This document shows, one piece after another, positions 28,314-35,886 of a stretch of 64,000 nt of DNA. Made by a program: the position numbers and the translations under genes. Source of the DNA: CAYULW01 sp964445815 (lineage in GTDB: Bacteria; Bacteroidota; Bacteroidia; Flavobacteriales_E; Vicingaceae). The DNA lies in NCBI GenBank assembly GCA_964445815.1, contig CAYULW010000003.1, forward strand, positions 186,001 to 250,000, read 5' to 3'. The notes under the pieces were generated by a model. It had not been told where the DNA came from. It did no database searches and saw only the letters and a program-made list of their open reading frames with translations. Every line of letters begins with the position of its first letter. The first letter of the stretch is position 1.

Positions 28314-28928
28314 TTATGAATTTATTGCCTCCCATTCTTTAAGTAGTTCAGAAAATTCACTCTGAACACTTTTGGTTTTGTCTTTGGCATACCACAATTG
28401 CAATTCTTTTTGCAAATCCTGATAACTGCCTTCTCCCGTTTGTTTAAATTCCATGACCATGTTTTGAGCAAATTGTGGTCGGGGCCCCCATGTTCCCATT
28501 ACTTTTCCTGTTTCTCTATCAGCCGCAATTAACTTGGGAATGGAACGTCCTCCATTAGTTAGAAACTGATCCATAATTTCGGGATGGTCATCGCGTAAAA
28601 TAAAGCAGAGTTCGATTTTTGAAGTAACTTCAGCCATTTTTGCAATCAAAGGAATACTTTGTGCTGCGTCTCCACACCACCCCTCTGTGAGAACAAGCCA
28701 TCTTTGAGTACGTCTCATTTGACTTAACTGTTGTTCTAATTTTGAGTTTAATACAGTTGTTTTATTGAGACGCTTCATGCGCTGCAAATTTATCTTGGCA
28801 TAGTTCAACATCTTTGCGCTGTGATCATTTCCTGTGGTCTTTCCTTGTTCAAAAAGATCAAGTAAGCGTTTTGAATAAATGTCGTAACTCATGACATCAT
28901 TGATGTCTTCTATTTCTATATTCTGCAT
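28314..28928 (-). CDS. Thioredoxin-like protein with WCGDA active-site variant
   Basis: 204 residues, cytoplasmic (no signal). An N-terminal helical region of about 75 residues precedes a thioredoxin fold. Visible motifs are RWLVLTEGWCGDAAQSIPL (residues ~76-94), KIELCFILRDDHPEIMDQFL, and the cis-proline loop GGRSIPKLIAADRETG. The classical CxxC is reduced to C-G-D-A, leaving only the N-terminal Cys. This is characteristic of the Thioredoxin_9-like group in Bacteroidota and argues against simple dithiol oxidoreductase activity. TGTWGPRPQFAQ-type sequence follows. It lies divergent from mnmD; no partner gene is evident. Confidence 0.82.
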   Translation of the reverse strand: MQNIEIEDINDVMSYDIYSKRLLDLFEQGKTTGNDHSAKMLNYAKINLQRMKRLNKTTVLNSKLEQQLSQMRRTQRWLVLTEGWCGDAAQSIPLIAKMAEVTSKIELCFILRDDHPEIMDQFLTNGGRSIPKLIAADRETGKVMGTWGPRPQFAQNMVMEFKQTGEGSYQDLQKELQLWYAKDKTKSVQSEFSELLKEWEAINS

Positions 28929-28967
28929 AATGTTGATCGACTGATGGTGTATAAACCTTTAGCTCAT

Positions 28968-28975
28968 TATTTTTG
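28968..28975 (+). promoter_or_regulatory. -7 box (TATTTTTG) of mnmD
   Basis: Exact TAnnTTTG match 40 bases before the mnmD ATG at 29016 within the 87-bp divergent gap. No -33 TTG at standard spacing. Confidence 0.4.
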
Positions 28976-29015
28976 GCAAAATTAGTTCAGATAATCTGTT
29001 TGAAGTGTAACAATT

Positions 29016-29690
29016 ATGACAGTAAAGCCGACCTTGATTAAAACAAAAGATGGTTCGCATTCTTTGTATTTGCCTGAAATGGATGAACATTATCATAGTA
29101 TTCATGGTGCGATTACCGAATCACAACATGTGTTTATCACCGCAGGTCTAAAAGCAAAAACGCAGGATCAAGATCAAGTTAGAGTTTTAGAAGTGGGGTT
29201 TGGTACCGGGTTAAATGCCTGCCTAACGGCAATTGAATTGATACACAGTGACTGTGTAGTCGAGTATCTTGGTATTGAGGCTTTCCCTTTGGAAAAAGAG
29301 ATTTATTTCAAATTGAATTATGGAGAGCAATTAGGAACATTATTCAAACAGTTTTTTAGGACTATTCATGAGGGGGAGTGGGAGCAGTTGCTTTCTGTTC
29401 ATCCAAAATTCATGCTCAAAAAAACAGCCAATACGATTCAGGAAATTCAATTAGATGCATATTATGATGTGATCTACTTTGATGCATTTGCTCCGGAAAA
29501 ACAGGAAGAAATGTGGGGTGAAGCTGTTTTTCAAAAACTTTTTGATTGCTTGTATGAAGGTGGTATCTTGGTAACCTACTGTGTAAAAGGAGTGATCAGG
29601 AGGAGATTACAATCAATCGGATTCAAAATTGAAAAACTACCGGGTCCTGTAGGAGGAAAACGAGAAATGTTGAGAGCGAGGAAAATTTGA
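29016..29690 (+). CDS. mnmD: tRNA 5-methylaminomethyl-2-thiouridine methyltransferase
   Basis: 224 residues: the stand-alone methyltransferase domain, without the FAD-dependent oxidase that is fused in the MnmC of enterobacteria. It methylates nm5s2U34 to mnm5s2U34 in the wobble position of certain tRNAs using SAM. Visible motifs are the SAM-binding LEVGFGTGLNACLTAIE near residue 62, YLGIEAFPLEKEIYFKLNY near 88, VIYFDAFAPEKQEEMWGEA near 152 and VKGVIRRRLQSIGFKIEKLPGP-type C-terminal sequence. It belongs to the same wobble-uridine pathway as MnmE, encoded in this window at 34463. Confidence 0.9.
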   Translation: MTVKPTLIKTKDGSHSLYLPEMDEHYHSIHGAITESQHVFITAGLKAKTQDQDQVRVLEVGFGTGLNACLTAIELIHSDCVVEYLGIEAFPLEKEIYFKLNYGEQLGTLFKQFFRTIHEGEWEQLLSVHPKFMLKKTANTIQEIQLDAYYDVIYFDAFAPEKQEEMWGEAVFQKLFDCLYEGGILVTYCVKGVIRRRLQSIGFKIEKLPGPVGGKREMLRARKI

Positions 29691-29728
29691 AAGCCTAAAG
29701 ATGAGGATAAAACCAAAATCTATTACCT

Positions 29729-29736
29729 TAACTTTG
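29729..29736 (+). promoter_or_regulatory. Candidate -7 box (TAACTTTG) of meaB
   Basis: Exact TAnnTTTG match 35 bases before the TTG start of meaB. A short dyad, GCCTAAA (29693-29699) and TTTAGGC (29739-29745), brackets it, which could be a weak regulatory or termination structure after mnmD. Confidence 0.35.
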
Positions 29737-29771
29737 ATTTTAGGCACCTTATATTTTGAACTCATCATAAG

Positions 29772-30782
29772 TTGAAGAATAAAAAATACATAAAACCCAA
29801 ATCGAAGGAGTGGAATCTGGAACTACTTCTGGAAGGTATAAAAAAGGCGGATTTTGTTGCCTTAAGTAAAGCCATTACACTTTGTGAAAGTACCAAGCCT
29901 TCAGACAGGCATTTAGCCAATCAATTGGTTTCTGAATGTTTGAAAATAAAAAGCAATACTGTGCGTATTGGTATTACCGGTGTGCCGGGTGTTGGGAAAA
30001 GCACTTTTATAGAGGCATTTGGTTTGCACCTGATCAAAAAGGAAGGAAAAAAAGTTGCCGTTTTGGCTGTTGATCCAAGTAGTGAACGAACCAAGGGCAG
30101 TATTCTAGGAGACAAGACACGCATGAATGAATTGAGTTCACATTCTAGCGCCTATGTTAGACCAAGCCCTTCAGCAGGTGCTTTGGGTGGGGTAGCACAT
30201 GCCAGTCGGGAAAGTATTATTTTATGTGAGGCTGCCGGATATGACGTTATTCTTGTTGAAACAGTCGGTGTGGGGCAATCAGAGACAGAAGTTCGACAAA
30301 TGACAGATTTTTTTCTATTGCTGATGCTAGCAGGGGCAGGTGATGAGCTACAAGGCATTAAACGGGGCATTATGGAAATGGCGGACGCCATACTCATTAA
30401 CAAAGCTGATGGGGAGAACGTGAAAGCCGCAAAAAATGCCAAGAGGGATTATCAAAATGCATTACATCTGTTTCCTCAAGGAGATCAGCAATGGCAATGT
30501 AAAGTAGAAACATGTTCCGCATTAGAGAAAAGCAATCTTGATGTGGTATGGAAGATGGTTCAGGATTATCTCAAAAAGACAGGCGATAATGGATATTTTA
30601 ACAAGCACCGTTCAATGCAATTGGGAAGATGGTTTGAGAAAAGTGTTCATGGATTATTGCGCATGCATTTGTTTAGCAAAGAAGAAAACAAAATTCAATT
30701 TCAACAATTAAAAAGTCAGGTAGAGCATAAAGAAATCTCTCCCATTGAGGCTGCTCAGTTACTGATCAAAGAAGTCATTTAG
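29772..30782 (+). CDS. meaB: Methylmalonyl-CoA mutase-associated GTPase
   Basis: 336 residues from a TTG start. MeaB/ArgK family G3E GTPase: P-loop GITGVPGVGKSTFIEAF (residues ~67-83), AVLAVDPSSERTKGSILGDKTRM near 97 (switch region), VRPSPSAGALGGVAHASRE near 128, VETVGVGQSETEVRQMTD near 162 and NKADGEN near 210. It chaperones adenosylcobalamin loading and protection of methylmalonyl-CoA mutase. No mutase gene is within the window, so the partner must be encoded elsewhere. The start follows mnmD by 81 bases. Its stop overlaps the convergent ppx/gppA stop in the tetramer TTAG. Confidence 0.93.
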   Translation: MKNKKYIKPKSKEWNLELLLEGIKKADFVALSKAITLCESTKPSDRHLANQLVSECLKIKSNTVRIGITGVPGVGKSTFIEAFGLHLIKKEGKKVAVLAVDPSSERTKGSILGDKTRMNELSSHSSAYVRPSPSAGALGGVAHASRESIILCEAAGYDVILVETVGVGQSETEVRQMTDFFLLLMLAGAGDELQGIKRGIMEMADAILINKADGENVKAAKNAKRDYQNALHLFPQGDQQWQCKVETCSALEKSNLDVVWKMVQDYLKKTGDNGYFNKHRSMQLGRWFEKSVHGLLRMHLFSKEENKIQFQQLKSQVEHKEISPIEAAQLLIKEVI

Positions 30783-31678
30783 TTTCCAGCTTTATATTCG
30801 TTATACAAATGATGAACAATGCCATCCACTAAGCCTACTTTAGGCACGATGACTTCTTTGCACCCACTCTGATTCATTGCCATAATAAACAGCTCTGTTG
30901 CGGGTACAATAACATCTGCTCGATCAGGACGTAGATTCAGTTCCGATATTTTTTCATCAAAAGAAAGCCCTTTCAAAGTCTCTAACCATTGCTCTATACG
31001 TCTTTTGGAAAGAGGTTCCATCGGCTTGAGTCCACTTAACTTAAAGAGAGTATTGATGTTTCCTCCCGAGCCAATAATTTTTGCCGGTTGATATTGAGAT
31101 TTTAATTCGGCTAGCCAGGCTTTTACATCCAACCAAGTTTTCTTTTCCACCAGATCATCTTTAAGTCGGATAGTCCCAACATTAAAAGAACATGAAGTTA
31201 TTCTTTCTCCTCCGTCAAACAAAGTAAATTCTGTACTTCCACCACCAACATCCATATAAATATAAGCCTGACTCGGATCAAGTTGTTCTGCAATATGGTT
31301 CTCAAAAATCAATGAAGCTTCTGTTTCTCCATCAATCAATTCGATACGAATTCCGGTTTTTTTAAACACTTCATCACTAACTGCTTGACCATTTGGTGCA
31401 TCACGCATGGCAGAAGTAGCACAAGCCTTATAAGAGATGACGTGATAAGCCTGACATAAATGTTTGAAGGCATTCATGGCTTCTACCAAATCATCAATCT
31501 TATGACGATCGAGGCTCTTATGATGAAAAGAATCAGTTCCCAAACGGATGGGGAGTCGGACTAAAGATGCCTTTTTGAATACAGGACCTTTTGCAGTCTC
31601 AAAAACATAACAAAAAAACAACCTTACAGCGTTTGACCCAATGTCGACAGAGGCAAAACGCAGACTCGTATCCATCAT
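30779..31678 (-). CDS. Ppx/GppA family phosphatase
   Basis: 299 residues, the short single-module form. ASKHA motifs: FASVDIGSNAVRLFFC at residues ~8-23 (phosphate-1), AYIYMDVGGGSTEFTLFDG near 136 (phosphate-2) and IIGSGGNINTLFKLSG near 200. CATSAMRDAPNGQAV near 86 is also typical. Family members hydrolyse polyphosphate or guanosine pentaphosphate (pppGpp). Which substrate is used cannot be decided from sequence. The 3' end overlaps meaB by 4 bases. Likely cytoplasmic and probably transcribed on its own. Confidence 0.88.
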   Translation of the reverse strand: MMDTSLRFASVDIGSNAVRLFFCYVFETAKGPVFKKASLVRLPIRLGTDSFHHKSLDRHKIDDLVEAMNAFKHLCQAYHVISYKACATSAMRDAPNGQAVSDEVFKKTGIRIELIDGETEASLIFENHIAEQLDPSQAYIYMDVGGGSTEFTLFDGGERITSCSFNVGTIRLKDDLVEKKTWLDVKAWLAELKSQYQPAKIIGSGGNINTLFKLSGLKPMEPLSKRRIEQWLETLKGLSFDEKISELNLRPDRADVIVPATELFIMAMNQSGCKEVIVPKVGLVDGIVHHLYNEYKAGN

Positions 31679-31731
31679 AAGGCTAAAATAAGGAAGCCCA
31701 AAAGAAATCTAAAGTAATGTTGATAAATGAA

Positions 31732-34353
31732 TTATAAGTTCGCTAACTGTTTCTCCAACAATTCGATCTTGATCTGTGCGTCCTGCTGCTTTTTTTTCTC
31801 ATTGGCAACTACTTGTTCGGGAGCATTCGAGACAAAACGTTCATTACTTAACTTTTTCTCTACTGATTTTAGAAAACCATGTAGGTAGTTAAGTTCTGTC
31901 TCAATCTTTTTCTTTTCTTCTTCAAGGTCTATTGCACCACCTATGGGAATAAAATACTCGCTATCTCCAAGAACAAATGAGATGGCGCCTTCTACTTTAT
32001 CAGATATGTATTCTATGTTTGTTAGGTTAGCCAGTTTTTTTACAATGACATCCGTTTCTTGTCCCTTTTTAGAACTGATCACTTTTAAATCCAGTTCTTC
32101 TTTGTTTGGAATGTTTTTCTGATTTCGGATGTTTCTGATTTGAGAAATCAATTCTTTGACCTCTTCAAACTTTTTTGATAATTGCTCTCCTGCTTCCGCT
32201 TTTGGCCAAGTACCAACAATTAAACACTCCTGATCTTTTCTTTCTTGAATAAGGTGGTAAATTTCTTCCGTCACAAATGGCATAAAAGGATGGAGGATAG
32301 TCAATACTTTTTCCAAATGGAAAATGGCCTGATGATAAGTTTCAGCAGCAATTGATTCACCATACGCAGGTTTAATCATTTCCAGATACCAGGAACAGAA
32401 TTCATCCCATATCAATTTGTATGTCGTCATTAATACTTCAGAGATTCTGAACTGCTCATAACCCGTGTTGATTTTTCCTAAGGTAGTATCAAATTCAGAT
32501 GTAAACCATTGATTAGCCAATTCCGCCGATGCTTCAGCAGATTTTTTTTCATCGATCTCCCACGATTTGATCAATCGGAAGGCATTCCAGATTTTGTTTG
32601 AAAAATTTCTACCCTGCTCACATAGTGCTTCATCAAACAAAAGGTCATTACCTGCGGGTGAACTTAATAACATGCCAACTCTTACACCATCTGCTCCATA
32701 CTTCTCAATTAATTCAATCGGATCAGGAGAATTGCCTAGAGACTTACTCATCTTTCGGCGTTGTTTATCACGAACAATTCCGGTGTAATACACATTCTTA
32801 AATGGTTGGTCTCCTTTGTACTCGTATCCGGCCATAATCATTCTTGCCACCCAAAAGAACATGATCTCAGGTGCTGTAACTAGATCATTAGTAGGATAGT
32901 AGTAATTGATATCAGGATTATCGGGATGCTTAAAGCCATCAAAAACAGAAATGGGCCATAACCAGGATGAGAACCAGGTATCTAAAACATCTTCATCTTG
33001 CTTTAGGTCTTTGATGCTTAATGTCTCATTCCCGCTTTTCTTTTGTGCCTCTGGAAGTGCAAGTTCTGCAGTTTTAGCCACAACAAAATCATTGGCTCCA
33101 CTTCCATAATAGAAAACAGGAATTTGATGTCCCCACCACAGCTGTCGAGAAATACACCAGTCTTTGATGTTGTTCATCCAATGCTTATATGTGTTTTTGG
33201 TATTGCTTGGATGAAATTGTATATCACCGTTTAAGACGTGGTCAAGAGCAGGTTCGGCCATTGCTTTCATGTTACACCACCATTGTAGCGAGAGCTTGGG
33301 TTCAATGACTACATCAGTTCGTTCTGAGAATCCAACCTTGTTTTTGAGTTGCTCTATCTTTTCAAGTTGTCCTTTTGCTTCCAATTCTTTAGCAATTGCC
33401 TTTCTAACAGCAAAGCGGTCTTTACCAACATAGAGTTGAGCTTTTTCACTTAAGGTTCCATCGTCATTTAGAATCTCTATGCTTTCCAGGTTGTGCTTGA
33501 TGCCAAGATTGTAATCGTTTAAATCATGAGCAGGGGTGACTTTTAAACAGCCCGTTCCGAACTCTACATCTACATACTCATCTTCAATGATTGGAATTTC
33601 TCTTTCAATTAGTGGAACTATTGCCTTTTTCCCTTTTAAATGGGCATAACGTTCATCATTGGGGTTGATGCAAATGGCCGTGTCTCCTAAAATGGTTTCC
33701 GGTCGGGTGGTGGCAATTGTCAGATGTTCATCACCTCCTGCAACTTGATACTTAATGTAATACAATTTAGAATCCACTTCTTTGTATACCACTTCTTCAT
33801 CTGAGAGTGCAGTTTGTGCCGCGGGATCCCAGTTGATCATTCGAGCCCCTCTATAGATCAAACCTTTATTGAATAAATCGATAAAGACTTCAATCACTGC
33901 ATCAGAAAGATCCTCTTCTAAAGTAAAGCGGGTTCTTTCCCAATCGCAAGAGGCGCCAAGTCTTTTTAATTGTTCTAAAATGGTTCCTCCGTACTTTTCA
34001 GTCCACTCCCAGGCATGTTTCATGAAATCATCACGACTCAGATCTGCTTTATTGATGCCTTCTTGTGCCAATTTTTGAACCACCTTCGCTTCTGTAGCAA
34101 TTGAAGCATGATCCGTTCCCGGTACCCAGCAAGCATTCTTACCTAAAAGGCGGGCACGTCTCACCAATAAATCTTGAATGGTATTGTTGAGCATGTGTCC
34201 CATGTGTAAAACACCGGTTACATTGGGTGGTGGTATGACAATGGTATAAGGCTCTCTTTCATCCGGTTCAGAGTGAAAAAAGCCCTGATCCATCCAGTGT
34301 TGATACCATTTCTGTTCGGTACTCTTAGAGTCGTATTGTTTAGGAATTTCCAT
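31732..34353 (-). CDS. valS: Valyl-tRNA synthetase
   Basis: 873 residues from the ATG at 34353. A TTG two codons upstream (34359) is less likely because the -7 box lies just beyond it. Class I synthetase: HIGH-type motif GVLHMGHMLNN near residue 48, CP1 editing domain with LTIATTRPETILGDTA near 215, tryptophan-rich WWCNMKAM and WCISRQLWWGHQIPVFY near 400, KMSKSLGNSPDP near 535, and a C-terminal coiled coil (LEEEKKKIETELNYLHGFL to the end) that contacts tRNA. It charges tRNA-Val and edits Thr-tRNA-Val. It is a single-gene unit divergent from mnmE. Confidence 0.98.
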   Translation of the reverse strand: MEIPKQYDSKSTEQKWYQHWMDQGFFHSEPDEREPYTIVIPPPNVTGVLHMGHMLNNTIQDLLVRRARLLGKNACWVPGTDHASIATEAKVVQKLAQEGINKADLSRDDFMKHAWEWTEKYGGTILEQLKRLGASCDWERTRFTLEEDLSDAVIEVFIDLFNKGLIYRGARMINWDPAAQTALSDEEVVYKEVDSKLYYIKYQVAGGDEHLTIATTRPETILGDTAICINPNDERYAHLKGKKAIVPLIEREIPIIEDEYVDVEFGTGCLKVTPAHDLNDYNLGIKHNLESIEILNDDGTLSEKAQLYVGKDRFAVRKAIAKELEAKGQLEKIEQLKNKVGFSERTDVVIEPKLSLQWWCNMKAMAEPALDHVLNGDIQFHPSNTKNTYKHWMNNIKDWCISRQLWWGHQIPVFYYGSGANDFVVAKTAELALPEAQKKSGNETLSIKDLKQDEDVLDTWFSSWLWPISVFDGFKHPDNPDINYYYPTNDLVTAPEIMFFWVARMIMAGYEYKGDQPFKNVYYTGIVRDKQRRKMSKSLGNSPDPIELIEKYGADGVRVGMLLSSPAGNDLLFDEALCEQGRNFSNKIWNAFRLIKSWEIDEKKSAEASAELANQWFTSEFDTTLGKINTGYEQFRISEVLMTTYKLIWDEFCSWYLEMIKPAYGESIAAETYHQAIFHLEKVLTILHPFMPFVTEEIYHLIQERKDQECLIVGTWPKAEAGEQLSKKFEEVKELISQIRNIRNQKNIPNKEELDLKVISSKKGQETDVIVKKLANLTNIEYISDKVEGAISFVLGDSEYFIPIGGAIDLEEEKKKIETELNYLHGFLKSVEKKLSNERFVSNAPEQVVANEKKKQQDAQIKIELLEKQLANL

Positions 34354-34372
34354 TGTCAAAATTTTGGGTCAG

Positions 34373-34380
34373 CAAAATTA
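34373..34380 (-). promoter_or_regulatory. -7 box (TAATTTTG) of valS
   Basis: Exact TAnnTTTG match on the - strand, 19 bases before the valS ATG at 34353. It supports that ATG over the upstream TTG codon and predicts a leader of only about a dozen bases. No TTG at the expected -33 spacing. Confidence 0.5.
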
Positions 34381-34462
34381 ATATATAATTGATGATGGAC
34401 GAAGGAACTTATATGCTGAGAAGTACAATATCTTAACTTAATTTCGCTTCATGCTAGTTTCT

Positions 34463-35821
34463 ATGGATACCATCTGTGCTTTATCGACTCCTTCAGGGTC
34501 TGGAGCTATTGCTGTGATTAGGCTTTCCGGTTCTCAAGCGATTAACATTGTTAACAGCATTTTTGAAGGAAAGGATCTGAGTCAACAAGAAGGACAAAGT
34601 TTGCATTTTGGAAAACTAGTGAAAGATGAAAAAGTGTTGGATGAGGTCTTGATTTCATTGTTCAAAGCACCCGCTTCTTATACCGGAGAGGATGTGATAG
34701 AGATTTCTTGTCATGGTTCACCTTATATTATTCAGGAATGTCTGGAACTATTATTGGATAAAGGCGCTCGATTAGCCAAGCCTGGAGAGTTTACCATGCG
34801 TGCTTTTGCGAATGGAAAGATGGACTTGACTCAAGCTGAAGCAGTAACGGATTTGATTGCTTCAGAAACCAAAGCAGCTCATCAGTTGGCCATGAATCAT
34901 ATGCGAGGAGGATTCTCTGAAAAGATCAATGATCTGCGCGATCAACTGATTCATTTTACAGCCTTGATCGAATTGGAGCTGGACTTTAGTGAGGAGGATG
35001 TTGAGTTTGCTGATCGTAAGGACTTAAAAGATCTAGTCGAGAATATTCAAATGGTGATTACTGAATTAATCGCATCATTTCAACTTGGTAATGTGATGAA
35101 AAATGGTATTCCTGTAGCGATTATTGGTAAGCCGAATGTGGGTAAATCCAGTTTACTGAATGCTTTACTGAAAGAGGATCGGGCTATTGTTTCCAATATC
35201 GCAGGAACAACGCGAGACAGCATAGAGGATGAAGTAGTGATTGGGGGCTTGAGCTTTAGATTTATTGATACGGCAGGCATTCGTGAAACTAATGATGTGG
35301 TGGAAACCATAGGTATTGAGCGAACATTCAAAATGGTAGAGAAAGCTCAGATTGTGCTTTTGTTGTTGGATGCGGCAGAGGACCATGCAGAAAACATCAA
35401 AGAAGAAATAGCACTGATCAGATCAAAACTCAAGCCTAGTCAAAATTTGTGTATTGTGCTCAATAAAATGGATTTGGCCGGATCAGGAGAGTTTAATCTC
35501 TCCGAAGCGTTTATTAAAGCCAGTATCATCAATGCTGTGGGTTTGGATCTTATAGAAGACTATTTTGAAGATTATGCCAAACAGCAATTGGTTGATGCCA
35601 ATCAGGTGACCGTCTCTAACATCAGGCACTTGGAGGCCTTAAAATCCTCTCAAGAAGCTTTGAACAGAGTAATGGAAGGTCTAAATACTAATGTAACAGG
35701 CGATTTTCTAGCCTTAGACATTCGACAAAGCTTGTTTCACCTTGGAGAAATTACCGGAACCATAGACATTGATCGGGATATTTTGGGTGCTATTTTTTCA
35801 AGGTTTTGTATTGGAAAGTAA
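34463..35821 (+). CDS. mnmE: tRNA modification GTPase MnmE
   Basis: 452 residues from the ATG at 34463. The ATG four codons upstream (34451) is possible, but the family begins MDTICALSTPSGSGAIAVIRLSG-like, as here. The N-terminal folate-binding domain runs to about residue 118, followed by a helical domain. The G domain lies near 218-375 (IIGKPNVGKSSLLNAL, IAGTTRDSIEDEV, DTAGIRETNDVVE, LNKMDLAG). The C-terminal motif FSRFCIGK carries the invariant Cys of the C(I/L/V)GK box. With MnmG it installs the cmnm5 group on wobble uridine 34 of tRNA. A near-match -7 box (TAATTTCG, 34439-34446) precedes it. A strong terminator follows. Confidence 0.97.
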   Translation: MDTICALSTPSGSGAIAVIRLSGSQAINIVNSIFEGKDLSQQEGQSLHFGKLVKDEKVLDEVLISLFKAPASYTGEDVIEISCHGSPYIIQECLELLLDKGARLAKPGEFTMRAFANGKMDLTQAEAVTDLIASETKAAHQLAMNHMRGGFSEKINDLRDQLIHFTALIELELDFSEEDVEFADRKDLKDLVENIQMVITELIASFQLGNVMKNGIPVAIIGKPNVGKSSLLNALLKEDRAIVSNIAGTTRDSIEDEVVIGGLSFRFIDTAGIRETNDVVETIGIERTFKMVEKAQIVLLLLDAAEDHAENIKEEIALIRSKLKPSQNLCIVLNKMDLAGSGEFNLSEAFIKASIINAVGLDLIEDYFEDYAKQQLVDANQVTVSNIRHLEALKSSQEALNRVMEGLNTNVTGDFLALDIRQSLFHLGEITGTIDIDRDILGAIFSRFCIGK

Positions 35822-35833
35822 AGTCGTAAAACA

Positions 35834-35869
35834 AAAAAAGATCCGTTTCATTTGAAACGGATCTTTTTT
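35834..35869 (+). terminator. Bidirectional terminator between mnmE and the giant adhesin gene
   Basis: A perfect 16-bp stem (AAAAAAGATCCGTTTC / GAAACGGATCTTTTTT) with a 4-base loop. A-tract on one side and T-tract on the other make it functional in both directions. It serves the convergent ends of mnmE (35821) and the - strand giant gene (35887). Confidence 0.92.
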
Positions 35870-35886
35870 GACTCAGGAGTTTCGCA

